From: Alteromonas sp. KUL106
Lineage (GTDB): Bacteria; Pseudomonadota; Gammaproteobacteria; Enterobacterales; Alteromonadaceae
DNA: 64,000 bases
NCBI RefSeq assembly: GCF_009811415.1
Contig: NZ_BLIG01000047.1
Location: forward strand, 1-64,000
Direction: 5' to 3'
The notes beneath the pieces are model-generated. The model searched no databases, was not told the origin of the DNA, and was given only the letters and a program-made list of their open reading frames with translations. The position numbers and the translations under genes were made by a program. Positions 16,393-24,883 of the stretch are shown here, one piece after another (the stretch's first letter is position 1; each line of letters starts with the position of its first letter).

Positions 16393-19185
16393 ATGCCTGA
16401 CTCTAAAAAGCCCCCTTTTATTCTTGTCGATGGATCGTCATATCTCTTTCGCGCCTTTCACGGTCTTCCGCCACTCACGAACTCAAAAGGTCAAGACACC
16501 GGTGCTATTTATGGCGTTGTAAACATGCTCAAGAGCTTGATCAAACAATACAATCCCACGCATATGGCTGTCATTTTTGACGCTAAAGGAAAAACGTTTC
16601 GCGACGACATTTACGAAGAATATAAAGCGAACCGTCCACCTATGCCGGATGAACTCCGAAGCCAGATCGAGCCATTGCATGCCATCATCAAAGCGATGGG
16701 TCTGCCGGTAATTGTTGAATCGGGAGTAGAAGCGGATGATGTTATTGGTACCCTAGCAAAACACGCTACAGAGAAAGGTATTGATACACTCATTAGTACT
16801 GGCGATAAAGATATGGCGCAGCTGGTCAATGAACACGTTACGCTGATCAACACCATGACTAACCAAATTATGGATGTTGAGGGTGTGATTACGAAGTTCG
16901 GTATTCCACCAGAACTCGTGATCGACTTTTTGGCACTCAAAGGCGATAAAGTTGACAACATTCCAGGCGTGCCCGGCGTTGGCGATAAAAGTGCGCAGGC
17001 TTTGCTAAACGGTATTGGTGGTATAGACGACATTTATAAGAATTTAGACAAAATTGCCGATTTATCTTTTAGAGGAAGTAAATCAATGGCGGCTAAAATG
17101 GAAGAATATGAGGAGCAGGCACGCCTTTCCTATACTCTTGCCACTATTAGTATTGATCTAGACCTTGATTATGATGTGGAAGCACTCATGCCGAGTCAGG
17201 CAGACAATGAGCAGCTTCGTGAATTATTTGCAGAATACGAGTTTAAACGCTGGCATGCTGAAGTAAGCGCATTACTTGCAGGTGACGATGGATCAAACGC
17301 CCCAAATACAGATGCTGACGAAAGTAACAGTAGTGCAGAAGAAAGTAGCTCTTCGTCTGTTGTCGAGATCGACAAGTCAAAATACGAAACCATACTTGAC
17401 GAAGACCGCTTTAATGCATGGGTCGATAAATTGGGCAAGGCGAAGTTAATTGCATTTGATACCGAAACTACCAGCCTAAACTATATGGATGCTGAAATAG
17501 TTGGCGTGTCATTTTGTATAGAAGAAGGCGAAGCCGCCTACGTACCTGTTGCGCATGATTATCCAGATGCACCAGCACAGTTGTCACGCGCGTTCGTATT
17601 AGATGCCTTAAAACCTATTTTAGAATCAGACCAAGTGATCAAAGTGGGTCAACACATCAAATACGACAAAAACGTATTAGCTAACTACGACATCACCCTA
17701 AATGGCATCGGCTTTGACACTATGCTTGAAAGCTATGTGTTAAATAGCACAGCACAACGTCATGACATGGATTCTCTTGCGTTAGCTTATCTCGGTCATA
17801 AGACCATTCATTTTGAAGAAATCGCGGGCAAGGGTGCTAAACAGCTTACGTTTAATCAAATTCAACTTGAAGAAGCCGGCCCCTATGCCGCTGAAGATGC
17901 AGACATTACTCTTCGTTTGCACAATGTTATCTGGAGTAAGTTAAAAGAGATCCCTGAGCTCAAAAACTTATTGATAGATGTAGAGGTCCCACTTGCCTGC
18001 GTGCTTTCTCGTATGGAACAAGAAGGCGTATTGATTGACAGTCAAAAACTTCGTCAGCAAAGCCAAGATCTCGCTAAACGTATTACTGAGCTTGAAAGTG
18101 AAGTACATGAAGAAGCGGGCGAACCGTTTAATTTAGGGTCAACCAAACAGCTTCAGCAGATCTTATTTGAGAAAATGTCGCTACCTGTAATCAAAAAAAC
18201 GCCTAAAGGTGCGCCATCAACGTCTGAAGATGTGCTGCAGGAACTTGCGCTTGAATATCCGCTTCCCAAAAAGATTATGGAGTACCGCGGCTTAACGAAG
18301 CTGAAGAATACTTATACCGATAAACTGCCGAAGATGATTAATCATCGAACCGGTCGTGTTCATACGTCTTATCATCAAGCTGTAACTGCAACAGGTAGGC
18401 TATCTTCTACCGATCCTAACTTACAGAATATTCCGATTCGTAACGAAGAAGGTCGACGGGTGCGTCAGGCATTTGTACCCAGAGAGGGAAATAAATTTGT
18501 TGCTGCGGACTACTCACAAATTGAATTGCGTATCATGGCGCATTTGTCTGGCGATAAAGGTTTATTAGATGCCTTTGCGCACGGTAAGGATATTCACAAA
18601 GCCACGGCAGCAGAAGTATTTGGCGTGCCATTAGACGAGGTCACAACAGACCAGCGCCGCAGTGCTAAAGCGATTAACTTTGGTCTTATTTACGGTATGA
18701 GTGCGTTTGGTTTATCAAAACAACTTAATATTCCGCGTAACGAAGCACAAAAATACATGGACCTCTATTTTGAACGCTATCCGGGTGTACTTGAATACAT
18801 GGATTCAACCCGTGAAAGTGCGAAAGAAAAAGGTTACGTAGAAACCGTATTTGGCCGCAGACTCTATTTGCCCGATATTAAAGCAAGCAACGGAGCGCGA
18901 AGAAAAGGCGCGGAACGCGCTGCGATTAACGCTCCCATGCAGGGCACGGCTGCAGATATCATCAAGATGGCAATGATTAAAGTTGATGACTGGATTAGGA
19001 AAAATGCGTCTGACGACGTAACCATGATGATGCAAGTGCACGATGAGCTGGTTTTCGAAATAAAAGAAGACAAGGTCGATACTTATGTCTCAACCATTAC
19101 TACGCTAATGGAAAGCGCTGCAACCCTCAATGTCCCCCTTGTTGTAGAAGCGGGCGTGGGTGAAAATTGGGATGAGGCGCATTGA
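16393..19185 (+). CDS. polA: DNA polymerase I
   Basis: A protein of about 930 residues starting at MPDSKKPPFILVDGSSYLF, which aligns with the E. coli start; an ATG 24 bp upstream (16369) is a possible alternative. It has the 5'-3' exonuclease domain (1-~290), an acidic serine-rich linker (SNSSAEESSSSS), an intact 3'-5' proofreading domain (FDTETTSLNY) and the polymerase domain with motif A AADYSQIELRIMAHLSGD, motif B RRSAKAINFGLIYG and motif C MQVHDELVFE. All catalytic acids are present. It repairs DNA and processes Okazaki fragments. The spf gene follows, as in enterics. Confidence 0.97.
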   Translation: MPDSKKPPFILVDGSSYLFRAFHGLPPLTNSKGQDTGAIYGVVNMLKSLIKQYNPTHMAVIFDAKGKTFRDDIYEEYKANRPPMPDELRSQIEPLHAIIKAMGLPVIVESGVEADDVIGTLAKHATEKGIDTLISTGDKDMAQLVNEHVTLINTMTNQIMDVEGVITKFGIPPELVIDFLALKGDKVDNIPGVPGVGDKSAQALLNGIGGIDDIYKNLDKIADLSFRGSKSMAAKMEEYEEQARLSYTLATISIDLDLDYDVEALMPSQADNEQLRELFAEYEFKRWHAEVSALLAGDDGSNAPNTDADESNSSAEESSSSSVVEIDKSKYETILDEDRFNAWVDKLGKAKLIAFDTETTSLNYMDAEIVGVSFCIEEGEAAYVPVAHDYPDAPAQLSRAFVLDALKPILESDQVIKVGQHIKYDKNVLANYDITLNGIGFDTMLESYVLNSTAQRHDMDSLALAYLGHKTIHFEEIAGKGAKQLTFNQIQLEEAGPYAAEDADITLRLHNVIWSKLKEIPELKNLLIDVEVPLACVLSRMEQEGVLIDSQKLRQQSQDLAKRITELESEVHEEAGEPFNLGSTKQLQQILFEKMSLPVIKKTPKGAPSTSEDVLQELALEYPLPKKIMEYRGLTKLKNTYTDKLPKMINHRTGRVHTSYHQAVTATGRLSSTDPNLQNIPIRNEEGRRVRQAFVPREGNKFVAADYSQIELRIMAHLSGDKGLLDAFAHGKDIHKATAAEVFGVPLDEVTTDQRRSAKAINFGLIYGMSAFGLSKQLNIPRNEAQKYMDLYFERYPGVLEYMDSTRESAKEKGYVETVFGRRLYLPDIKASNGARRKGAERAAINAPMQGTAADIIKMAMIKVDDWIRKNASDDVTMMMQVHDELVFEIKEDKVDTYVSTITTLMESAATLNVPLVVEAGVGENWDEAH

Positions 19186-19264
19186 TTCAGTAATTAGATT
19201 ACAGTTTTGACGCTAAATTGCGCGTTATGATCATTAAATTTGGTAATTTAATTACATAACACCC

Positions 19265-19292
19265 TTGCCTTTTTTGTACTTTGTTGTAATAT
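19265..19292 (+). promoter_or_regulatory. Promoter of spf (Spot 42)
   Basis: TTGCCT (19265-19270) and TAATAT (19287-19292) with a 16-bp spacer, seven bases before the first conserved base of Spot 42. In E. coli this promoter is repressed by cAMP-CRP. I see no clear TGTGA-N6-TCACA site here. Confidence 0.7.
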
Positions 19293-19299
19293 TACGCGT

Positions 19300-19371
19300 G
19301 TAGGGTACAGAGGTGAGAAAGCTGTTTTCAAACCTTTGCTTTAACCCCGACAGTTTTGTCGGGGTTTTTTT
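19300..19371 (+). ncRNA. spf: Spot 42 small regulatory RNA
   Basis: Identified by its highly conserved 5' end, GTAGGGTACAGAGGT at 19300-19314, identical to E. coli Spot 42, and by its place between polA and engB, as in enterics and vibrios. The RNA ends in an intrinsic terminator: CCCCGAC (19345-19351) / GTCGGGG (19358-19364) followed by seven T. At about 72 nt it is shorter than the 109-nt E. coli RNA: the conserved 5' part and the terminator are kept, the middle is reduced. In E. coli Spot 42 is an Hfq-dependent regulator of carbon metabolism (galK and others) under CRP control. The target set here is unknown. Confidence 0.9.
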
Positions 19372-19479
19372 ATGCCTAAAAAAATAAATTAACAATAAAA
19401 ATCAAAAACTTAAAAATTTAAAATGATTTTTTATACTTTTTGCTGAACTTATCTGATTCTGGCGACTCTATATCTACGG

Positions 19480-19535
19480 TTTTTATGTGTTTTCTCTCAG
19501 TTTACGCCTCGCACTAAGCGGGGCGTTCTTTTTTC
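19480..19535 (+). ncRNA. Possible second small RNA after spf, ending in a strong terminator
   Basis: ACGCCTCGC (19504-19512) pairs with GCGGGGCGT (19518-19526) with one GU pair, followed by TTCTTTTTTT. This is a plus-strand intrinsic terminator about 135 bp beyond the Spot 42 terminator and before the convergent engB. No plus-strand gene lies between, so it either backs up spf termination or ends a separate short RNA. A small RNA near spf (VSsrna24) has been described in vibrios. No convincing promoter was found, so the 5' end given is arbitrary. Confidence 0.4.
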
Positions 19536-19571
19536 TAACGTTTGATCTTTGCAGCAAGATAGCAAAAACTA

Positions 19572-20207
19572 TCACAGGGCCTCGCTATCCGTCCCGTCTT
19601 CATTATCTTTTTTATCCAATCCGAACCAGGTATTCAGAATATGTTCTAGCTCTGGTAAACCATGTTTATTTAATGAAGAGAAGGTTTGCACTGTCACATC
19701 TCCCATAAAAGCCATGGCCGCCTCGCGGGCCATAAGTAGCTGCGCTTTACGCTTGCCGCTCTTCAATTTGTCAGCTTTAGTTAGAAGTGCAAGTACGGGA
19801 ATATTTGAGGCTACGGCCCAGTGAATAAGGTCTTGGTCTAAATCTTTAAAAGGATGACGAATATCCATTAAAACGACCAACCCCTTAAGAGATTTACGCT
19901 TTTGCAGGTACTCGCCTAGCGATGCTTGCCACTTCTTCTTCATAGCAACCGGGACTTTTGCAAAGCCATATCCTGGTAGGTCAACCAAACGCAGGTCTTC
20001 TTCTAACTCAAATACGTTGATTAATTGAGTCCGACCTGGTGTTTTACTGGTTCGAGCTAGGTTCCTTTGACGCGTTAGCGTATTAAGTGCACTTGATTTA
20101 CCCGCATTTGAACGGCCAGCAAACGCTACTTCAATACCCGTGTCATTTTTTAAATGACGAATGTCAGGTGCACTCGTAAAGAATTTTGCTTTGGTGTAGT
20201 ACGACAT
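19572..20207 (-). CDS. engB: Ribosome biogenesis GTPase EngB (YihA/YsxC)
   Basis: A 211-residue GTPase needed for 50S subunit assembly. The G1 loop is AGRSNAGKSSALN (30-42), G2 is around TPGRTQ (57-61), G3 is DLPGYG (76-81), and G4 is TKADKLKSG, all matching the TrmE-Era-EngA family. The length is normal. It is read towards polA/spf, the same arrangement as polA-spf-yihA in E. coli. The promoter lies in the gap shared with the cytochrome c4 gene. Confidence 0.96.
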   Translation of the reverse strand: MSYYTKAKFFTSAPDIRHLKNDTGIEVAFAGRSNAGKSSALNTLTRQRNLARTSKTPGRTQLINVFELEEDLRLVDLPGYGFAKVPVAMKKKWQASLGEYLQKRKSLKGLVVLMDIRHPFKDLDQDLIHWAVASNIPVLALLTKADKLKSGKRKAQLLMAREAAMAFMGDVTVQTFSSLNKHGLPELEHILNTWFGLDKKDNEDGTDSEAL

Positions 20208-20381
20208 CTAGAATAACCTCAACATGCGTCACAACCTTTGGTTTACAGTTATTTAATGAATAAACCAGCTAAAAACCATAGTTTTATCATGGAATAGGTT
20301 TTTCTGACGCGTTAAATGTGTAAAATACGCATGATATCACGTATATCACGCGAGCCGTTGGATCCATTTAAGAGATTTATT

Positions 20382-21005
20382 ATGAAAAAACTGTGTTTGT
20401 TGGTATGTATGTCTTTAGGTTTAAGCGCAACTGCGATGGCAGAAGGCGACGCCGAGGCAGGTAAAGCGAAGTCTGCAGTATGTGCAGCCTGTCATGGCCC
20501 TGATGGCAACAGCATGATTGACATGAACCCAAAACTTGCTGGCCAGCATGAGAAGTACATTGTTAAGCAATTAAGCGAATTTAAACTTGCCTCTCAAACG
20601 GGTGGTGAAGAAGGTCGTAATAATGCTGTGATGAACGGCATGGCTGCCCCATTGTCTGAACAAGATATGAAAGATTTAGCCGCTTATTTCTCAAGCCAAG
20701 AGCCAAAAGCAGGCGAAACGCCTGAGCAGTACGTTGAAGCTGGACGTGCGCTATACCAAGGTGGTGACGAGTCAAGAGGCGTGACTGCATGTATCGCTTG
20801 TCATGGTCCTAAAGGTAATGGAATGGGTTTAGCCGGCTTCCCCGACATCAGTGGTCAGCATGCAACGTACACGGCTTCTCAGTTAAAAGCATTCCGCTCG
20901 GGACAGCGTCATAACGATATGAACGGTATGATGAGAGATATTGCGATGAAATTAACCGACGAAGATATCGAAATTTTATCTAACTATATCGCGGGCTTAC
21001 ACTAA
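20382..21005 (+). CDS. Diheme cytochrome c4
   Basis: A protein of about 207 residues starting at MKKLCLLVCMSLGL, the ATG that gives a proper signal peptide (cleavage after AMA before EGDAEAG); in-frame codons upstream to 20316 are unlikely to be used. Two CxxCH heme sites, CAACH near residue 32 and CIACH near residue 138, sit in two repeated class I cytochrome c domains, each followed by a distal methionine region (NGMAAP, NGMMRD). Cytochrome c4 passes electrons in the periplasm to terminal oxidases such as cbb3. Such a gene near engB is common in gammaproteobacteria. Confidence 0.93.
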   Translation: MKKLCLLVCMSLGLSATAMAEGDAEAGKAKSAVCAACHGPDGNSMIDMNPKLAGQHEKYIVKQLSEFKLASQTGGEEGRNNAVMNGMAAPLSEQDMKDLAAYFSSQEPKAGETPEQYVEAGRALYQGGDESRGVTACIACHGPKGNGMGLAGFPDISGQHATYTASQLKAFRSGQRHNDMNGMMRDIAMKLTDEDIEILSNYIAGLH

Positions 21006-21053
21006 ACATCACCGTTTATACCTATTGTTGTTAAAAATTTGTTACCTAAAAAG

Positions 21054-21081
21054 TTGTATTTTGAAATTATTCGTGTAATCT
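21054..21081 (+). promoter_or_regulatory. Promoter of the 21.1-kb small RNA candidate
   Basis: TTGTAT (21054-21059) and TAATCT (21076-21081) with a 16-bp spacer, pointing to a start near 21088. The only long feature downstream before the next gene is the structured, terminator-bounded segment. Confidence 0.5.
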
Positions 21082-21087
21082 AACGGC

Positions 21088-21330
21088 GTAGTTTGTAGGG
21101 GCCTTTGAAAACCTACAAGCTAAATAACAAGAATAATAATAAAAATGCAGCATGGAAGACGGGATAAAGTGCCACGAGGGCCAAAAACAACAATATCGCT
21201 CTGCTAACAAAAAAAATAAGGGGAGCACAGCTAGGGAAGCCAGATACACATAGATGTGTATAACGGGAGAGGTGTCATTGACACTCATACAATGTAAGGT
21301 GATGGTGAAAGCCATCACCTTTTTCTTTTT
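21088..21330 (+). ncRNA. Structured small RNA candidate, about 243 nt
   Basis: Between cytochrome c4 and the methyltransferase lies a non-coding segment with its own promoter-like sequence and a very strong terminator: AAGGTGATGG (21296-21305) / CCATCACCTT (21312-21321), then T5CT5. A 10-bp 5' hairpin forms at 21090-21121 (AGTTTGTAGG / CCTACAAGCT, one GU). A second stem is ATACACAT / ATGTGTAT near 21244-21261. A-rich unstructured linkers separate the stems. Five GGA triplets occur (in ATGGAAG, CGGGATA, GGGGAGC, AGGGAAG, CGGGAGA), one of them in the loop of GCT-AGGGA-AGC. This is reminiscent of CsrB/RsmZ-type RNAs that sequester CsrA, but GGA density is low for that family. No coding signal in any frame. 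Confidence 0.6.
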
Positions 21331-21359
21331 CTAGCACGCTATGATTCACCGACGTATTT

Positions 21360-22007
21360 ATGTCTTGCCCTTTATGTTTAAGCTCTGTAACTCCCTCACA
21401 TTATCACAGCGATAAAAAACGTGATTATTTTCGTTGTGACGCGTGTAGCCTAGTTTATGTCGCCCCTGACCAATTGCCTTCAATGGAACAAGAAAAACAA
21501 GAGTATGACCTTCACGAAAATGACTTTGAAGACGAGGGTTACAGAAAGTTTCTAGGAAAGGTTTTAACGCCACTTACACCTTTTTTAAATGCATCAAGGG
21601 ATAAAGAGCTTCGAGGATTAGATTTTGGCTGTGGCCCTGCCCCTGTTTTGGCAAGTATGCTAGAACTGAAAGGAGTTCACATGCAAACTTACGATCCCTT
21701 CTATGCAAAAACTCCCGAGGTGCTCAAGCAAAAATACGACATCATTACTTGCACAGAAGCTATTGAGCACTTTCACACGCCTCATAGGGAATGGACATTA
21801 CTTAATGAACTTTTAGCGCCACGAGGTTTGGTTGCCATCATGACAAAGCGGGTTATTGATAAAGCGCGTTTTGCCAATTGGCATTATAAAAACGACATTA
21901 CCCACGTCAGCTTTTTTAGCGAAGCAACGTTTGAATTTTTAGCGCAAAGAGATGGGTTTGAGGTGACATTTCCAGCAAGCGATGTCGTATTAATGAGAAA
22001 GCGCTAA
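21360..22007 (+). CDS. Class I SAM-dependent methyltransferase with N-terminal zinc ribbon
   Basis: A 215-residue protein. An N-terminal CxxC...CxxC zinc ribbon (C3, C6, C26, C29) is followed by a Rossmann methyltransferase with SAM motif GLDFGCGPAPVLASML at about 86-101 and an acidic/TEAIEHF segment (motif II-like) near 129-135. This ribbon-plus-methyltransferase architecture is typical of Methyltransf_23 proteins of unknown substrate. Its ATG is 29 bp behind the terminator of the small RNA candidate, so any promoter must overlap that terminator or it is expressed by read-through. Substrate unknown. Confidence 0.82.
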   Translation: MSCPLCLSSVTPSHYHSDKKRDYFRCDACSLVYVAPDQLPSMEQEKQEYDLHENDFEDEGYRKFLGKVLTPLTPFLNASRDKELRGLDFGCGPAPVLASMLELKGVHMQTYDPFYAKTPEVLKQKYDIITCTEAIEHFHTPHREWTLLNELLAPRGLVAIMTKRVIDKARFANWHYKNDITHVSFFSEATFEFLAQRDGFEVTFPASDVVLMRKR

Positions 22008-22087
22008 AACAAAACATCACAATTTTTAAATTAATACGCATTGATTTTAGACCTCTGACCCAAAGATCAATACGTAGGCTCTAATCC

Positions 22088-22102
22088 GCGCTATAATAGC
22101 GC
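22088..22102 (+). promoter_or_regulatory. Palindromic TATAAT element upstream of yihI
   Basis: GCGCTATAATAGCGC is a perfect 7+1+7 palindrome with a consensus -10 box (TATAAT, 22092-22097) at its centre, 33 bp before the yihI ATG and followed by T7. It may be the yihI promoter, an operator, or the terminator of the methyltransferase gene. No good -35 box is visible 16-18 bp upstream. Confidence 0.45.
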
Positions 22103-22134
22103 TGTTTTTTTACTCTTTTTGTTATTTGGAAATT

Positions 22135-22638
22135 ATGGCACGTTCAAAGAAATCTCGTAAAGTCGGCTTAATCGGCGTTCGTAAAGATCCTGACTTTAAA
22201 CCTAGCGAAAATCGCAAATCAGATACGCCGCGCCCAAAGAAGCATAAAGGCAAGCCTGCTGGTAATCGCCACAATGTTGAACAGAAAAAAGTGACGGGTA
22301 AAAAGAGTGCAGAAAATAAAGATCCTCGTCATGGCAGTAAGAAACCGATTCAGCTCGTTAAATCGGTTACTCCAACTCCGGTTCAGAAGAAAAAGTACGC
22401 GACACCTGCACAAGAGTTGGCTGCGCTTGAGGCCGACCAACGCCTATCTGATTTACTCGATAAACTTGATGACGACAAACCGTTGACTCGTGAGCAACAG
22501 GCTTACGTAGACGAAAAAATGGCGCGTCACCGCATCCTTTGCGATCTTCTCGGTATCGTCGAAGATGACGATGAAGACGACGACATGGATCCGTTTGATG
22601 ATTTAGACGCTATTAACATTGACGATTACAAGCATTAA
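22135..22638 (+). CDS. yihI: Der GTPase-activating protein YihI
   Basis: A protein of about 167 residues from MARSKKSRKVGL; a TTG three codons earlier is unlikely. It has a very basic N-terminal half (KSRKVG, PRPKKHKGKPAG) and a highly acidic C-terminal tail (VEDDDEDDDMDPFDDLD), the known YihI layout. YihI stimulates GTP hydrolysis by the ribosome assembly GTPase Der and so tunes 50S maturation. It lies in the same genomic neighbourhood as engB, as in E. coli, and is followed 18 bp later by a DUF2489 gene. Confidence 0.92.
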   Translation: MARSKKSRKVGLIGVRKDPDFKPSENRKSDTPRPKKHKGKPAGNRHNVEQKKVTGKKSAENKDPRHGSKKPIQLVKSVTPTPVQKKKYATPAQELAALEADQRLSDLLDKLDDDKPLTREQQAYVDEKMARHRILCDLLGIVEDDDEDDDMDPFDDLDAINIDDYKH

Positions 22639-22656
22639 TAAATACGGGAATGGGTC

Positions 22657-23118
22657 ATGCTTTGGGCAGTACTTTCAGGCATCGCGCTACTAGTTATTGT
22701 TGGATTGGGTTTCTATGCAGGTAAACTGCTGTTTCTATTAAAACAGCAAAAAGTGCGTCAGGAAGCAGCACGACAGTCTCGCATTGAAAATATCACTGAC
22801 AGTATCATTGTTATTGCCAAAGCGATGGACCAGCAGCAGTGCGATTTATCTGAAGGGGTTATTCGCATCGTCAATTTGTTGAATGCCCTACCCATTAGGA
22901 CACCACCAGACTTTAAAGCGCAATACCCTCAAATTTATTCGCTTTTCACTGAAGTCAGTGGGTTCGCTATTCTAGAAGAAAGGCAAAAGCTGCCTAAAAG
23001 CGAGCGGAAAAAGCAGGATGTAGCCCGCGAACAAATCGAGTCTGAGTACGAATCAAAAGTGCTAGCAGAGTTACCGCCGCTGCTGTCCTATTGCCAAACG
23101 CTTATATCCGCTAAATAA
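22657..23118 (+). CDS. DUF2489 membrane-anchored protein
   Basis: A 153-residue protein with one N-terminal transmembrane helix (about residues 4-30, ending GKLLFLLKQQ) and a cytoplasmic helical domain matching DUF2489. Genes of this family commonly follow yihI. Function unknown. A strong terminator follows at 23151-23185, so yihI and this gene form one short operon. Confidence 0.82.
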   Translation: MLWAVLSGIALLVIVGLGFYAGKLLFLLKQQKVRQEAARQSRIENITDSIIVIAKAMDQQQCDLSEGVIRIVNLLNALPIRTPPDFKAQYPQIYSLFTEVSGFAILEERQKLPKSERKKQDVAREQIESEYESKVLAELPPLLSYCQTLISAK

Positions 23119-23150
23119 CACCGTTGAACATTTCTCTTAGCATTAACACT

Positions 23151-23185
23151 TTGGCCGATAAAGACGTTGAGTCGGCCAATTTTTT
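23151..23185 (+). terminator. Rho-independent terminator of yihI-DUF2489
   Basis: TTGGCCGA (23151-23158) / TCGGCCAA (23172-23179) with a 13-base loop and six T. It also separates this operon from the convergent tag gene. Confidence 0.88.
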
Positions 23186-23220
23186 GCGGACCGGTGTTCG
23201 TGTAATTCTTTCCACTCGTT

Positions 23221-23829
23221 TCACTTAACAGCCAATTCACAGGTATGCTGATAACAGTGGCACCCTACTTCGTGGTCGTTAACCATGCCCACCGCTTGCA
23301 TAAACGCGTAGCAAATTGTCTCACCAACAAAATTAAATCCATGCTTTTTAAGTGCTTTTGACATAGCTTTTGACGCGTCAGTAGAAGTAGGCGCTTGCCT
23401 AAAATCTTCCCATGCGTTTACGACTGTGCGCCCCTCTGTAAATTGCCAAATAAACTCACTAAAGGGTTGCGTTTCTTCGATGGCAAGAAAACCTCTAGCG
23501 TTTTTAATCACCGACTCAATCTTGAGCTTATTTCTGATAATACCGCTGTCCTGCATGAGCCTGTCGACGTCAGGCGGACCCATTGCTGCTATTTTTTCGG
23601 GGTCAAATTGGTGAAATGCGTGTTCGAAGTTATGCTGCTTTTTCAAAATAGTCAGCCATGACAACCCCGCCTGCTGCCCGTCTAGGCATAATTTGGCGAA
23701 CAGCGCGCGACTCTCTACTACGGGTACACCCCACTCGTTGTCGTGATACGCTAAATAAATTGGGTCATTGCTCACCCAACCACAGCGGTGCACAGCTTTA
23801 TTTTGTTGTGTTTTTATTTGATTGGGCAT
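23221..23829 (-). CDS. tag: DNA-3-methyladenine glycosylase I
   Basis: A 202-residue helix-hairpin-helix glycosylase that removes 3-methyladenine from DNA. The zinc site of Tag is visible: C16 (in HRCGWV), H29 (in AYHDNEWG), H186 and C190 (in NDHEVGC). The signature YHDNEWGVP and the LDGQQAGLSWLTIL segment are present. Length is slightly above E. coli Tag (187) because of a 12-residue N-terminal lead. It is divergent from glyQ. Confidence 0.95.
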   Translation of the reverse strand: MPNQIKTQQNKAVHRCGWVSNDPIYLAYHDNEWGVPVVESRALFAKLCLDGQQAGLSWLTILKKQHNFEHAFHQFDPEKIAAMGPPDVDRLMQDSGIIRNKLKIESVIKNARGFLAIEETQPFSEFIWQFTEGRTVVNAWEDFRQAPTSTDASKAMSKALKKHGFNFVGETICYAFMQAVGMVNDHEVGCHCYQHTCELAVK

Positions 23830-23975
23830 GATTAATCATTAAATCCTTGTCGAGAAGTAGCATATTGGCTTTATTCGTAACGTTTTTTCACCCTTTACAC
23901 CTACATACTATGCCTCACAAATTGTATACTATCCCACCTTTATTTTAAGTCAGATAACTAATAAGCAGCGGATGT

Positions 23976-24881
23976 ATGCAGAAATACGATATTAAGACCT
24001 TTCAAGGGTTGATCCTTGCGCTTCAAGATTATTGGGCGCGTCAGGGCTGCGTTATTATTCAGCCTCTGGATATGGAAGTGGGTGCCGGTACTTTTCACCC
24101 GATGACGTTCCTACGTTCTTTAGGTCCAGAGCCAATGAGTAGCGCCTATGTTCAACCGTGCCGTAGACCCACCGATGGTCGTTACGGTGAGAACCCAAAC
24201 CGCTTACAACATTACTATCAATTCCAAGTAATGCTAAAGCCTTCACCTGACAATATTCAGGAGTTGTATTTGGGATCTCTGAAAGAGCTAGGCTTCGATC
24301 CGCTGGTTCATGACATTCGCTTTGTAGAAGACAACTGGGAGTCGCCAACGTTGGGCGCTTGGGGTCTGGGCTGGGAAGTATGGTTGAACGGCATGGAAGT
24401 CACACAGTTTACGTATTTCCAGCAAGTAGGCGGCCTTGAGTGTAAGCCTGTTACCGGTGAGATTACTTACGGTCTTGAGCGACTCGCCATGTACGTTCAA
24501 GGTGTAGACAGTATCTACGACTTGGTTTGGACTGACGGCCCTATGGGTAAAGTCACCTATGGTGATGTTTTCCATCAAAACGAAGTGGAACAATCGACGT
24601 ATAACTTCGAACACGCCAACGTAGAAGCCTTGTTTAGAACCTTCGACGAGTGTGAAGCAGAAAGCAAAAAGCTTATCGACAACAATCTTCCACTTCCAGC
24701 CTATGAGCAGGTTATGAAGGCCTCACATGCATTTAACTTGCTTGATGCACGTCATGCTATTTCTGTAACAGAACGCCAGCGCTATATTCTTCGCGTACGA
24801 ACGCTAGCGAAAGCATGTGCAGAAAGCTATTACCAAGCACGTGAAGCACTAGGCTTCCCACTATGTAACAAGGAGGCATAA
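23976..24881 (+). CDS. glyQ: Glycine-tRNA ligase alpha subunit
   Basis: A 301-residue class II aminoacyl-tRNA synthetase subunit of the bacterial alpha2beta2 GlyRS. The opening TFQGLILALQDYWARQGC and the central block CRRPTDGRYGENPNRL with QVMLKPSP are nearly invariant in GlyQ. The alpha subunit binds glycine and ATP and makes glycyl-adenylate. The stop is two bases before the GTG of glyS, so the subunits are translationally coupled. Confidence 0.98.
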   Translation: MQKYDIKTFQGLILALQDYWARQGCVIIQPLDMEVGAGTFHPMTFLRSLGPEPMSSAYVQPCRRPTDGRYGENPNRLQHYYQFQVMLKPSPDNIQELYLGSLKELGFDPLVHDIRFVEDNWESPTLGAWGLGWEVWLNGMEVTQFTYFQQVGGLECKPVTGEITYGLERLAMYVQGVDSIYDLVWTDGPMGKVTYGDVFHQNEVEQSTYNFEHANVEALFRTFDECEAESKKLIDNNLPLPAYEQVMKASHAFNLLDARHAISVTERQRYILRVRTLAKACAESYYQAREALGFPLCNKEA

Positions 24882-24883
24882 GC

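Noticed and set aside
19480..19535. Second spf-side terminator as the engB terminator
   Set aside because: Its T-run is on the plus strand, whereas engB is read on minus, so it cannot serve as an intrinsic terminator for engB.
21067..21318. Minus-strand open frame of 83 codons with hydrophobic product
   Set aside because: It covers exactly the small RNA candidate, has no ribosome binding site, and its frame is an accident of the A-rich linkers read in reverse.
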